Source: Epinephelus fuscoguttatus (taxonomy: Eukaryota; Chordata; Actinopteri; Perciformes; Serranidae). From it: a stretch of DNA of 64,000 nt. Below the pieces are notes generated by a model, which made no database searches, was not told the DNA's origin, and saw only the letters and a program-made list of their open reading frames with translations. Both the position numbers and the translations under genes were made by a program. The DNA lies in NCBI RefSeq assembly GCF_011397635.1, contig NC_064770.1, forward strand, positions 22,810,200-22,874,199, in the 5' to 3' direction. Below, one piece after another: positions 1-11,705 of this stretch (its first letter is position 1; each line of letters begins with the position of its first letter).

Positions 1-1500
1 TCAACAGCCTGTGTTCATAATGAGCTGTAATTATGCACTATATATGCAATGAGATGTGGTTTTAATCATCGTAATGACATGCATTGTCACTCCCCACCTG
101 CAAACTGTGTCTTTAGCACATCTGCAGATCATGTGAGCATTTAATTCATCGCTTTGTATTAATTTGGATGTGATGATGATAATATTCCTGGAATATTTGT
201 GAAGAATGTGGAAAAATGTCAGAGCTTTGCTGATTGTGACTTGATATTTTTCGTAACACAGAAACAATGACAACATAGATTCATCTTCTGTTGGTACAAA
301 AAAATATTTTTTTGTGAAGTGTATTCTGAGATTAAGTGAGTATTGTGAGAAAAAGGGTATAGATTTGGAAGTAACATGTTTTAGACTTTCCATATCCTGT
401 GTCTAAACAGAAATTTAGTTTTTTTTCCTTAATGCACAGACCATATATCACAAAAAAAAACCAAAACTAAATCAGTCTGTTTTTGACAAATCTGTTTCTG
501 TCCTGGGTTCTCATTTTGTCCCCACTGACACTGTAAGTCCATCCAAGCTGTTATTACAAGCAAGAACACAAAAATTTGGTGTTGTTATTAAAATTAACAA
601 GGACTAAACAGACTATTCAGCGACTGGAACATGCGCAAGAGGCAGATAGCCCTGAACATGGAGTCTCAGCTCCGAACAGCAAGCAGCTGGGTGGGAGGGC
701 GTTCATCCAAGACGTGTACTCCCACAGTACAGCCAGAGACAAGGACACACCTGCCCTCATATAGACCTCCATTGGTGTATTTGTTTTTGTTGGACACAGT
801 GACCCATAACAACTGCATAAAGAACAAATCACTTAAGTCTTAATTGAAGCCAGAAATGTTATGTACACTATATTTCACCTCTTCGTCACAACAGCTGTGA
901 GAATGTTTACCTCGGCTGCTAACGGCAGGCTTGATTTACTCATATCACTTAACATGAGCTCTCTATTCCAATATAAACAGGACAGAAGGAGAAATGCACT
1001 ATTAGTGCGCAGTGTATCTGTGTGACTGCTTGCATGTGTCTGTCAAAGATGAACAGAAGTGTGAAGAGGCGAAGTTTAACTCCCCTTATGCATGAATGGC
1101 TGCTTTGTGTGCACGTTAAACTGTTTATCCAGATCAATCAGGAACAGATTGTTCTCACTCTGTCTCATTATTCAGCATGTTATTTACCACGCTCACAGGA
1201 TGAAACAGTTCGAAGCACACTCTTGTAATGAATCTCTTTTAATAGCTAGTGGAGAAATCCAAATGAAAAGTCACCTTGACCATAACGCTCTGTTCTCACA
1301 AGAGGACGCGGAATCAAGCGCAGAAAGACATGAACAGATGAGTAAAGTGCTGACTTTCATAAGCATGGTGGCGGCATCACAAGACCTTCATGATAAGGCC
1401 ATCGCAGTCAAAGCACAATTAAAAGAGCAGAACATTATCCGAGGCGCTTAGCACGGCCTGCACCAAAAGTAGAGCCTGTAGTGGAAAAGGTTAGGAGGAG
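1..1500. other. Intergenic, no named gene
   Basis: AT-rich sequence. A 53-codon stretch at 606-764 after an AACAG acceptor-like site looks somewhat protein-like but was not recognised. A frame ending at 1451 is also unassigned. No repeat family was recognised. Confidence 0.6.
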
Positions 1501-1522
1501 AGGACGGCTAGATCTGGCTCGC

Positions 1523-1524
<2 letters not shown>

Positions 1525-1566
<42 letters not shown>
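1525..1566 (+). repeat. CA microsatellite
   Basis: About 21 uninterrupted AC units. A second CA array lies 155 bases downstream. Confidence 0.95.
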
Positions 1567-1568
<2 letters not shown>

Positions 1569-1720
1569 GACAGGCTGTTCTCTCTCCTGTCTCAGCAGTC
1601 AAACACATCCTGACCTGTGTGTGCATGCACTCTTGTTGTGCACATCTTTACACCTTGCTGATTCCTGTTTCCAACTGACTTTTTTCCCCCCTCTTGTATC
1701 TCCCTATCAGAACAGCTGAG

Positions 1721-1721
<1 letters not shown>

Positions 1722-1780
<59 letters not shown>
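1722..1780 (+). repeat. CA microsatellite
   Basis: About 29 uninterrupted CA units. Open frames coding Val/Cys runs on the minus strand here are artefacts of the repeat. Confidence 0.95.
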
Positions 1781-1781
<1 letters not shown>

Positions 1782-1789
1782 ATACACAT

Positions 1790-3192
1790 ACTGTTCTTGT
1801 TTGCATTTAGCGCAGGCAGAATCCCTTTTCCATTATTTCAACAAAAAGGAAAACTGTGATCTCTCCCGCTTAGGACACCCACCTCCTCAGACTGCACAGT
1901 CAGCTTTCCTTTAATCCCCATCAGTAATAATATGCAAGGACAGGCAGCAGCTTGAACAATGTTGTTTCTGTCATTCACATTAGGGAAAGGAAGAGAGTTT
2001 GATGGAACAGATTATGAAAACCGTACGCCTGTGTATGAGATCATGCTATTCCTCTGCATCAGTGTCGGACACACTGGCTAATCCTGCTGAAGTGTAGATG
2101 AATTATTGGCGGGTGGCACTGAATAGAAAAACAGCTCATTTTGGAAAACACAGTCTTTGTTCATCTCACAGTTGGGCTTCTTTTGTTATATAGGCCTATA
2201 TATTTTTTAAATTGTGCTCATTCATTGAGCGTCCTGCAGGCAGAATAAGCATCGGCCTTGCGCTTCAGGCATCAGTCAATTCATGTTCCTCTTAACAATA
2301 ATAACTACAGCTTCATGTTAGTTTTGTTACACATCCGTTAAAAGGAGTTGTTTCTTCCCTTCTATAGTCAAAACATGTACTACACTGATCTCAGTCACAC
2401 TGGAATGGGTAGTTAAAGGGACCTAAACACAACCAGGAAATGGGGAATGGCTGAAAACAGTTTATGGCATTGAAGATGGGAAGCTGAAGGTTTGAGTGGA
2501 GTGGCTGAGGTGGGCAGGCAGAGAGGCAGAACACAGAGCTGTCCAAATTCAGAGCCAGAAGACAAGAACAAGGCTGGACATGGTGGACCTGAGACACACA
2601 ACAGAGTGTGAACTCAGGTCCAAAAAGTACAAAAAGCCAAAGTGTCACAAACATATAAGTTGGTCTTGACGTCAGTGCCGCAGAGGTGACTGAACGATCT
2701 GGCTGAGTCTGATTTATTACTGCAGTGGCTTGATTGTAGATGAGGTTCAGGTGTGCAGATTCAGCAGCTGCTGGCACTCAGGAGGGAACCAGGAGGCCAC
2801 GCCCAGCAAACACACAGACACAGACTGAAAACAAGCATGAGACAGTAGGAGGGGGGAACAGCAAACAAAAGGGAAAGGCAAAGCGAAACCCAAACAGTTA
2901 TGTAATTAACATAAAAATATGGAAGTTATGTTTAGGAAAAGAAACACAGTTGTTCTTACTCCTATCGGGGCATTGTTCATGTGATTGCAGCCTTCAAACA
3001 TATATAGTCTATGCAAGAATTACTGGCTTGTGATTACGTGGGATACGTACAAATTGTGGTGCATTACTTTTTGTACGAAAATGTATGAACAGTGCACGAG
3101 AACAGCCTGAATATTTCAACACATTTTTTTCTTTTTGTCCAAAGTTGTTTTTAATCTTACCCTTTATCACCACCCTGAAAAATAAATCTGAT
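1790..3192. other. Intergenic, nothing recognised
   Basis: No gene, transposon end or tandem repeat was seen. Short open frames on both strands lack family features. Confidence 0.6.
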
Positions 3193-3774
3193 TTAACCCT
3201 TTGAAACCTGAGCAAATTGGCTTGATCTATTTGAAATACATGGGAAGAAGGCAGTGAGAAACGAAAGAAGAAATGACCCAAAAAAATTAGCAAGAAATTA
3301 GTAAAAAGAGAAAATTAAAAACAAGAATATTAGTAAAAAAAAAAGAAAGAAAGAAAAGAAAGTTAAAAACAAACAAACAAACAAACAAACAATGAAATGT
3401 CCTAAAAGGTGCCTAAAAATTATTATTCTGTAACATAATTTTAAAGTGTAATTACATTATAAATCTAGTTTTCCTTTAGCTTTTTTCCCAGTTTTTAAAA
3501 ATAATTTTCAATTCTATACGATACGATAGGGAAATTTGTCTTGGACTCATATGCACTGCATACAATAAAAACACAGACAAACAGTGGCAAACAATTCTAT
3601 TAATTTTTTTGCAATTTGTGAGACATTTCTTATCAGGTTGCTTATTGCCTTTTCCCCCATCTTTATGAAAGAAATTGTACCAATTTGCTCAGGGTACAGA
3701 GGTTCAAATACTTGCGTAAAGCGTCTGAAAGTAGCACAAGAAAAGAGATGTCATTCCAGGTTTCAAAGGGTTAA
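3193..3774. mobile_element. TTAA-flanked miniature transposon (piggyBac-like MITE)
   Basis: A perfect 18-base inverted repeat, TTAACCCTTTGAAACCTG, occurs at 3193-3210 and, reverse-complemented, at 3757-3774. TTAA at each end and tips beginning CCCTTTG fit piggyBac-type elements, which duplicate TTAA on insertion. The 582-bp element has no transposase. It is AT-rich, with an AAAC tandem run at about 3367-3391. A degenerate second copy of the tip (CAGGGTACAGAGGTTCAAA) lies near 3690. Confidence 0.6.
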
Positions 3775-4884
3775 ACTAAGGCTCCTAAAAATTATGTCTG
3801 TATTTTACCAAACTGCTTTCTTAATTACGCTGTTGTGGCAACGTAACATTGCCTGGATTATATTCAGGGACAATTTTTATTTCAGGTGACACACACTGCA
3901 TTCATGTATTGCATAGGATTTAGAGAATGGCAGGCGTACAAAGTGCAAGACCTTGACACCAGAACTTCAAGTTTGTGTCCAGACTCCTGTCTTAGGTCCT
4001 GTCGACCTGTGTGTGCTCTCTCAAAGAGATTTTTAACATTGAGTTAAAGTTGCTGAGTCAAGGTGTTAACAATGGAGAAAATAAACATGCAGCAAATCCT
4101 CGTGACAACTTCTTCGACAAGTTTTACTTTCCCAGCGCACAGTCACAGAAAATCAATTACCACAGGGTTAGAACCGAGGACAACATGTTTGTCTGGCTGC
4201 AGCCGGTGACAAGAAGTGGGGAGTCGTTCAGAACCTCTGACAGACTCAGACACTAATTTCTCAAACTGGCTGTGTAACGAAATGGAAATCTGCTGGAAGG
4301 TTTTTGGTTTAAATCCCCAGACAAATTACAGAAATGTGTTCAGAGGAAAAGAACAGCAGTATTTGGATTCAATCTTCCTTTGGTTTGTGACTAATTATCA
4401 CCAACATGCGCTGACTGTTGTTTACTATTAATTGACAAACATGACAGTATAACAAGCAAGAGAAATTATTTCCCTTAGTGAGACCAAAACAAGGTTTGAC
4501 TGAAGAAATCGACTCTCACAAGATTATACTGCAACACAGCACACTGCAAGTCCACACAGAAAATATCATCATTTATTAGCCACTCATTTCTAAAATGTAA
4601 AGACACATCTTAGTTTGTTTGCTTGTCTATTTTCATGCCTATTTAGCTGCGACCTTTGTTATCTGTTTCAGAAATATCAAATGTCCAAATACAGAATGTC
4701 ACGGCCTGCTCTCACCTCAAAAAATGCACGTATAGGTCATCCATGCACACAGCTTATTATGATTAAGTCAGGTGACACAGTATAAAGAGCGACAAAGTTT
4801 GTGGTTGTATGAAGTGGGGTTGTATTAGGCACTTATGCATAGTCAGTGTGTTACCTATAGTAGATGGCGGTTGATATGCCCCCT
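3775..4884. other. Intergenic, nothing recognised
   Basis: No gene is seen between the TTAA-flanked MITE and the fold-back repeat. Confidence 0.6.
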
Positions 4885-5141
4885 GTTTGGAGAAGCAGAT
4901 AGGAGTACTGCCACAGAAGCTGAGCAGGGGCAGCAGCAAAACATATTTTAGCCACCTAATAAAAATCAATATCAGTTAAAGTGTACACTATGATGGGAAT
5001 AATTTCAGCGCTTTACCTCGCTGTCAGACTGGCGCTACATTTCCCCAATGGTAGAACTCTGTATTCCTACAAATAAGCACAACGCAAAGCACTGCATGTT
5101 GCTTTGCTTCTGTGACAGTACTCCTGCCTTCTTCTCCAAAC
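4885..5141. repeat. Fold-back inverted repeat
   Basis: The 36-base arms at 4885-4920 and 5106-5141 are inverted copies with four mismatches, both containing GGAGTACTG and CACAGAAGC. Weaker similarity extends outward (GAAGTGGGGTTGT against GAAGTGAGGTTGT). The sequence between and around them shows no gene. It is probably a fold-back MITE or two head-to-head copies of a repeat. Confidence 0.5.
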
Positions 5142-5537
5142 TGACCACCATCTTTAAGCAACTCACACAACCTCACTTCAAAAATCCAAACCAAACCAAA
5201 ACTAAATCGAGTTATTTCAATAATAACATAGTGTGCTTAGTATGAGTATGACATGTTAAGTGATGTATCTGTGATGTACTTATTTCAACCCTAAGCAAAA
5301 CTAAACCTAAGCGCGTGCTTTTGTTGCTTAAATCTAAGGAAGTAAACCTAAACATAAAGTGTTCTGCCAACATTTAAATTTATTTTGAAAAGAAACTGCC
5401 TGGATCTAATGAGTGAAAACTGTGCATTTCCTGTGAAAATGGGAGTTTATTTTGAAAAGACACAAAGCGTGTAATGAGTGCAAATTGACATGCAGTTCCT
5501 GAAAATCCAAAACCAACATCCAAGGGGCACCTACAGC

Positions 5538-6212
5538 ATCATAAGCCCCTTTTGCACTGCCAGATTTTCCGTGAATGCTGGGCCGTTTTGCCGGCAAGCT
5601 GCGAGCGTTTAGACACACAGAGCCGGATTGGCGAGTTGATCTGAGGTGCCCCATTTTCCGCCTCGTAGGGCAGTGATATTGGCAGAACCCTTTTAGTTTA
5701 AAAAGACAGAGGCGGCCTTCCGCAATGGGAAGGGCTGTTAATGATGCCGCACGTGCGACCCACTGGCGGTGGATAAACAGGAAACAGCTGATAGCAGGAA
5801 TTAGTGAGCAGCTAGTAGCAAGAGGGAAACGCAAACCTGACAGAAACTGTAAAGATGACCAACTGGGGAGACAAGGAATTGTGCACCCTCCTTGTCCTCG
5901 CAAACAAAGAGGCCATTAACCGTCAGATGAGAGGAACAGTGATGAACGGGCCGACTTATGAGAGATTCGCTGAAGGACTGACTAACCGCGGCTTCCCTCC
6001 CACGTAACTGTTTACGTCACACACTGAGCTACACGTTTTGTTACTTGCTCACGCCCCCCATTGCCCTGAAAAAGGCGCATTCTGTATAAACAAAAGTAGG
6101 CAGGCGGAATTTTGCAGCACTCCCTGATTTTGTTTTTATACTGCCAATGCTGAAAGAAGACTGACTGGGCTTTCCTGCAAATTTGCACAATTCCTGTTTA
6201 AAAAGGGCTTTA
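5538..6212. mobile_element. Non-autonomous DNA transposon, possibly Harbinger-like
   Basis: The left end reads TAAGCCCCTTTTGCACTGC. The right end, reverse-complemented, reads TAAAGCCCTTTTT. This gives a short terminal inverted repeat flanked by TAA/TTA-like trinucleotides, the target type of Harbinger elements. The interior is GC-richer than the surroundings and carries the Myb/SANT-like mini-ORF at 5855-6007. No transposase is present. Confidence 0.4.
5855..6007 (+). CDS. Myb/SANT-like mini-ORF (50 aa), transposon-derived remnant
   Basis: The frame reads MTNWGDKELCTLLVLANKEA, then INRQMRGT, and later YERFAEGLTNRGFPPT before TAA. The W-G-D-K-E start, the L/A-rich first helix and the second helix around YERFAEGL match the first two helices of Myb/SANT-like (trihelix) DNA-binding domains found in Harbinger-type transposon accessory proteins. 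The third helix is missing, cut off by the TAA. It sits inside a repeat with weak terminal inverted repeats (about 5538-6212), so it is probably a decayed part of a mobile element and not a host gene. Confidence 0.45.
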   Translation: MTNWGDKELCTLLVLANKEAINRQMRGTVMNGPTYERFAEGLTNRGFPPT

Positions 6213-7634
6213 GATTGACTTTCAGGGCCACTGGCCAAGTGTCTGTATTTGACGAGTTGGGGGTGAGAGTATCTTGTATGATGATGTGTTGGAATGTCAA
6301 CAAGGCCATGTGCTGGGGTTTACCCTGGAAACTGGGAGTTGGCTATTTATTGAGTAACAGCTTTCCTGGAAAAAACAGGACTGGGCCTTTCTTGATTGCA
6401 TGATGACAGTATTTGCCATGGGTCTGGATGTGCTGGCATTCAGGTCATGTAAGAAAAAAGGAAAAATTATGCATGGCTATTGATTTATGTATCTGTTGTG
6501 CAACATGTTAAATGCATTATTCCATTAAGATTTCTGGTTGACAGAGCAAAGGGAGTTGGGTTCTGCCTGTGCATGTGCCATATCTACAATACAGCTGAAG
6601 CAAAATGAGAGGTCGCTCACATATCGAGCCACAGATGAGGCTTTGGAGGCGGGGATCTTGACATTTTTCAGAACACTGCAAGAGAGATTCTTTAAATAGA
6701 TGAACTCTCAGTGATGTGACAATCTATAAATTACATTAATTTACAACCGTGAGCTGTTCCTATAAGTGCATTTTCATCAGACTTCAGCCCATTTCTGAGA
6801 ACCCCGCGCTCCAAGGACAGTTTGTCCATTATGGGCTCAGAAGTTTTCACAGTGCTGGGATTGATTTATCATGCTCTGTGGAAACATGTGAACAATATGA
6901 AGCTGTCTGGTTTTTGGGGGTGTGGTAAAATGGGAAGTCCTTCAAACGATAGTTGGGTTATTCAGCAAAGAACTTCTTAAGAATATATTTAGTGGTTAAT
7001 AAGTAAATTTTCAAATGCTTATAAGAAACAAGGGCAAACTGATTCACTTGTGCCTTTATTCATGAGCAATGCTGAATATTGTCAGCCAGGTTAAGACACT
7101 AGTGTAGCTATTATGCTGATTCAATCATCAGGTCTCGTCATTAGTATTGCACATTTTGAAACACCTTGTGCTGCTGCTGCTGACCTGTTATGCTTAGTTT
7201 AACATAATTTAACATAATGACTGAAGACAGGCTGTCTGTCTTGAGAAATATCACAGGGGAAGAGTTTCCTGGTACATCAGTTTATCATTATATTAGTGTC
7301 AGACAGTGCTAATATGTTTCCAGGAAGCTGGTGCTTTTCAAAATATTTGTTAATGGCATGATAGTACTGATTTAAACTGATTTATACTTTAGAAGTATAC
7401 TAGCATGCTTTTATCTCACATGTTGTAGCTCAACCCCCCAGGCTGGATGAAAACAAACTATTTATTGATCATATATGTAAATGTATCCTCTGCTGATGTA
7501 ATCACTTAACCCTGTAGCCTCAACAGCAGGTGGTTTTAGTCAGAGTAGTAGTATTGCTGGTGAATCATCATCACCCCGAGGTGGGGGAGTACGAAACCAG
7601 GAGCGCAGACCCTGTAGCAGTCTGGGTGCTCCAT

Positions 7635-7686
<52 letters not shown>

Positions 7687-8261
7687 CGCACGCACAGAGC
7701 AAAACATACTGTTGAGCACATGAAAGCTTTGTAACCAGCCCACTGAGCTGCTGACGTTGATTCTGTTCTCCAGCTCACACACAGGGACACGTGCTCAGTA
7801 CACATTGTGACATCCACTTGAAGATACACTTAAAACACACTGACACACAGACACACACTCATTGGTTATGGTCACTAGACACACAAATGCACTCAAAAAC
7901 ACAATCGCTGACATGAAGTAGCAGCTTAGTGATTTAAAGGCACAAATAGAGACATCATGATCAGCCATCGTCTCTTCATCAGTTAATCTTTTTGGAATAA
8001 ATGTCAAATCATCAAGATGATTTCTGGAGTTTGCAGGGAGTGGATTGTGCGAAATCACAAGACACGTGGCTGCTTTTTATGATGAATGGATCACACTCAA
8101 AATCTCTCCCTCTCTCCTTAAGAGCCAGAGTGAGAGAAAACGCTTTCTGAAGAGTCGACCGACACGTGTCTTGAAAAAAGTGAGTTTAAGCATCAGGCAT
8201 GTGGAAGCTAAGGAGCAACATTTGCTCAACATTACCTCTGCTGAGGGGGTTATGTTGAAGG
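6213..8261. other. Intergenic, with CA repeats near 7.6 kb
   Basis: No coding exon was recognised. The strongest structure is the CA array at 7639-7696 and CA-rich sequence to about 7900. Confidence 0.6.
7639..7696 (+). repeat. CA microsatellite
   Basis: About 21 CA units followed by interrupted CACG units. Confidence 0.95.
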
Positions 8262-8372
8262 TGTAGTTTGTTTGTCTGTTTTTCAATAGGCTTACGAAAA
8301 AAATTACTATCCCAAACGAAACTTGGTGGTAGTGTTTAGCATAGACGAAAGCAGAACCCACACATTTTGGAG
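8262..8372 (+). repeat. Dispersed fish repeat fragment
   Basis: The segment contains GAAACTTGGTGG followed by TTTTGGAGCGGA, a combination I associate with a repeat common in fish genomes (from memory, not searched). A second degenerate copy of the same motif order is at about 11630-11705 in this window. No coding capacity is seen. Confidence 0.35.
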
Positions 8373-8620
8373 CGGACTGACTGTAGATCAGAGGAGGTGA
8401 AACTGAGCTCTGGTAGGTAACTACTTTGCAAAAGCAAAGTAGCCAAACTGACTGTGGGGATCAGAGATAATCAATAAAATGTAGGCTGTAAAGCCACCAG
8501 TATACCTCTATGTATGTGTAGAATGAGAAGGTGTGTGGACACTATACTAAATAAATGAGTAAAGAGACTGAGCAACAATTATCACATTTATCTGAAGGAA
8601 AAACAAATAGTAATGCAAAT

Positions 8621-8742
8621 AATTATACCAGAATGCACAGTACCAGTACAAACAGCTCACAGTAAATTATACCAACATGCACAGTATCAGTACAAACAAC
8701 AGTAGACACAGTGGAATTATACCAATATGCACATGTAAACAG
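8621..8742 (+). repeat. Short tandem repeat array of three units
   Basis: AATTATACCA followed by A/CATGCACAGTA recurs at 8621, 8665 and 8715, so the unit lengths are 44 and 50 bases and the last copy is partial. The first two copies share CAGTACAAACA. No function is evident. Confidence 0.6.
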
Positions 8743-8825
8743 TCATGATTCTAGAATAAAAGGTACCGTATGGAAACAATGCAGCTGGTTGAAGCTCAAA
8801 TTTAATGGGAAACAGAGTTCAGTGT

Positions 8826-9285
8826 TCACTTAGCTGGGCGTAACTTAGCTGGGCGATGTCCGTCAATGGCTGCCTGGATGGAGGGAGTATCACTGTCCAA
8901 GGGCTGCCGTAGAATGGCAACGAGGATGTCAGCCGACCAACACTCGCTACCCGGTCCCTGGTTGCTGCGATTTGCAATGCTGGCCAGCTAGGAATTAACT
9001 AGCAGCCAGTACAGTACAGCCCTCTCTCGTCTAGCTAACATTTAGTCGTGTTACTTACTGATCCATTAGAAAGAAAGCTAGCTGGACATCGGTTTTGAAG
9101 CCTCTTTGGTCACGGCGCTCCCTCCATCTCATGAACGCCTGACTGAGGTTTACTCTTGTGTTTCCTCTGCTTTTATCACTCGCCTTTTTGCTCTTCTTTG
9201 CCTCCTCAGACAGATGAGCTTGTTTTCTTTCGCTAGGCCGTTTTTCACTTTTTTCCAAACTTCGTCCATCTGCCATTGTGCTCAT
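8826..9285 (-). CDS. Candidate two-exon small gene or transposon-derived ORF, function unknown
   Basis: Exon 1 (9285-9059) begins with ATG (a second ATG is at 9276) and is highly charged: SEKRPSERK, EEAKKSKKASDKSR, then TRVNLSQAFMRWRERRDQRG and FKTDVQLAFFLMD. It ends at a strong GTAAGT donor (9058-9053). A 94-nt intron would end at TCGCAG. Exon 2 (8964-8826) continues in frame with ILVAILRQPLDSDTPSIQ to a TGA at 8828-8826. The total is 366 nt, or 121 residues. The AFxRWRxxRDxxGFKTDxxLAxFL pattern resembles, from memory only, a short motif in teleost predicted proteins, some linked to transposons. The acceptor has a weak pyrimidine tract and no AATAAA follows closely. It could be a real small gene, a domesticated transposon exon, or chance. 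Confidence 0.3.
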
Positions 9286-11102
9286 GACTCAACTATCTCA
9301 TGCCCAACTCCTCATAAGGACTCGGTCCAGTCCCTGATTGGCTGACCGACCAGTTCCGCAATACATGACGTGTTTCTTGCCGTAAAGCAGATTTTTTCCT
9401 TCTACTATAAATAGCATGGCATTCTAGCAGAGATAAAATGAGTGACACTTGTTGAATGACCACATAAATATATGATGACAAAATAAATTGAAACTGAAAC
9501 TATCTTTATTGAGATTTTCAGTCTTTGTCATAAAGAAAAACCCATATTTGATGTACATTGCCACTCACTGGTCATTCTTGGTAATGCAGGTTTATCTCAT
9601 ATCACCTTAGAAACCTTTATATAGGGGCTACTCTATCGATAAGGGATGCTGTTCTAAACATTACTATTACTTTTAATTTTAATTGTTAAATACATTTGAC
9701 CATGCTGCTTCCATTTCTATGTGTTACAACAGTAAATTTGACTGCAACTTTGTTGGTCCACCACAAAAATTGCTCTTGAGAAATATTTCTGTTTATTGTC
9801 CCCTTGCATTCAAGGGTGCCAGTAATCCTCTGGGGTAGCCTACATAAGATGCTGCTCAGACTTCATTCAGAAAGTTGTCATTATGGAGCATTCGGGGGCA
9901 GCAGTGTGGTGGGATAATTGGTACAATTATAACACTACCACAATTATAATACTTTTTTCTCAAACTAACGTGTGACTATGAAAACGTGAACTGCCTATAG
10001 TGGCTGTGCTTGCAGATTTGCATATCATAGAGGACTGGACTATTGGCCTGGGGGCAGTCTACGCTAGAGGTTCTCACACGTCTGCCGAGACCCTGGCATC
10101 TTAGACCTGACAAGGGACCTGTACGGGCTTAGGTCCATGTTTTATCATGGTCAATCAGGCCCAGGTCAGATCCCATTCTATTACTTGTATCCTAGGTCTA
10201 GTGGATCCGAGAAGACCTGTAATCAGCACTGATCTCAAGGGAAATGCAAAAGTGCTGTGTGTAACTTGATTGATGATTAGACGGAATTAGGATCAGATTA
10301 CAAGACTGACAGTAAGGTAAAATAACATGAAGCAGCAGTGTCAGTAGTTGGAGGCGGAGTAGAGGAAAAAAGGCAGACATAAACATGTTTACAGCCTGGT
10401 ACAAAAAAAAAAACGGTTTTGGCCTTTGTAGCTAATTCCCCCCACCCCCATTTCCCCCTACACATACTGAAGGGCGGGCTGCTTTGAGGGACAGGGAGGT
10501 TGCTGATTTTGTCCTCAGCTTCTCACTCAGATCCACCCCTGGCTGCCTTCACAGTGCCAACCTCTCACCCAAATATGGTCACTTCTGGCTCCAAAAAAAA
10601 AACAAAGTAGGCGACAGCCGAAATGCCAAACTCAAGACATCAAAAGGGGACTGCACAAACCAGTGGGTTACGTCACGGTAGCTACGTCGAACTTTATGCA
10701 CTAAAGGAATTGAAAATATTGAGGAACAGACACACAGTGAGACTTTATGACCACTTCATAGGTAGGAGCACCACTTTTTTTTTGTCTCTCTTGTCGACCA
10801 TACTAGTAAATGTGAATGAATTATACATTGGTGCTCGTGGTCTATGATTAAATTGTGGAGAATCCATCCAAGCTAACCATGCGTAGCACACCCCTGTTGA
10901 CAAAAGTTTAAACATTTATATTGGTAAGCACTTACAACTACTCTAAACTGGTCGCTGGAGAGTGTTAAAGCACATCACAACCAGAACAACAACAAAAGTA
11001 ACAATAGAACAAATCATAGGCACCTGAAATAGTATTAAATATCATGTTTGGTAAGATGGGTAAGAACAGTATGTTGTAAACAAGAAAACATGAGCACACC
11101 AC
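9286..11102. other. Intergenic upstream of the candidate small gene
   Basis: Just upstream of the 9285 start (minus strand), AGCCAATCAGGGA (about 9345-9333) gives a CCAAT box and an A/T-rich TATTTATAG lies near 9410. Both are weak support for a promoter. Beyond that, apart from the repeat fragment at 10550-10705, nothing was recognised. Confidence 0.4.
10550..10705 (+). repeat. Possible fish interspersed repeat fragment
   Basis: The segment CACTTCTGGCTCCAAAAAA followed by GGCGACAGCC and GGTTACGTCACGGTAGCTAC resembles the right end of a short DNA element common in fish (recalled, not searched). The terminal part is diverged and no left end was found. Confidence 0.3.
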
Positions 11103-11335
11103 TCCATTCTTGATCTCACTTCACTGGCTTCCTGTCCGCGTCAGGATCGATTTTAAGATTTTATTGCTTGTTTTTAAGGTTTTAATGGCACAGCACCTCC
11201 TTACTTATGTGAGCTTTTACACATCCACACACTTGTTTAAATATATTAAATTTGACCTTGACCTTTTATCCGACAAGAAAATTAGCAATAGAGCAGCTTT
11301 TTTTGTCCCAGGTCTCGGGCCTCTTTCCTTTCAGA
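11103..11335 (+). mobile_element. LINE (L2-type) 3'-region fragment
   Basis: A plus-strand frame reads LHWLPVRVRIDFKILLLVFK. This is the conserved post-reverse-transcriptase block of L2/Maui-like fish LINEs, and it continues with LLTYVSFYT and FVPGLGPLSF. Only about 75 codons remain, with no reverse transcriptase core or 5' part, so it is a dead 5'-truncated copy. Confidence 0.55.
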
Positions 11336-11629
11336 TATGAACTCGGTCAGGTCTATAATATCTCGGGCAAAAATGGGTCACATGAATATATTTTTTAAAA
11401 ATTACCAGGTCCAGTCGGATCTTGGAACGGATTTCACGGGTCCGTTAGGGTACTTGTCCATCTTTTTGGATCTGTGAAGACCTCTATGCTCTGCTCTCTG
11501 TGTGCCCTTCTATTTAAGGGATGAGAGTGATGACAGGGCATTTTCAGACCCAAACGATTGTGTCTGGACTATGTGAACTGCAGGTTTTTCTTATTAATTA
11601 GCAGGACACCTCAAAAACAAAACAGACTC

Positions 11630-11705
11630 GTATGAAACTTGGTGGACAGTAAAGCCACAGCAAAAGGCTAAAGTGATTCGTTTTTGGGGTGAATTCAGAT
11701 CCACA
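11630..11705 (+). repeat. Degenerate second copy of the 8262-8372 repeat
   Basis: TATGAAACTTGGTGGACAG is followed after about 30 bases by TTTTTGGGGTGAATTCAGAT. This matches the motif order of the copy at 8262-8372. It is short and diverged. Confidence 0.3.

Noticed and set aside
1092..1451. Plus-strand frame with AERHEQMSKVLTFISM and KAQLKEQNIIRG
   Set aside because: Looks mildly protein-like but no family could be named and no splice context or start is convincing.
1592..1789. Val/Cys-repeat protein across the CA repeat
   Set aside because: Direct translation of a dinucleotide microsatellite; the same applies at 7.6 kb and 30.9 kb.
8621..8742. CRISPR-like array
   Set aside because: Three degenerate tandem units in a vertebrate genome with near-contiguous copies and no spacer pattern.
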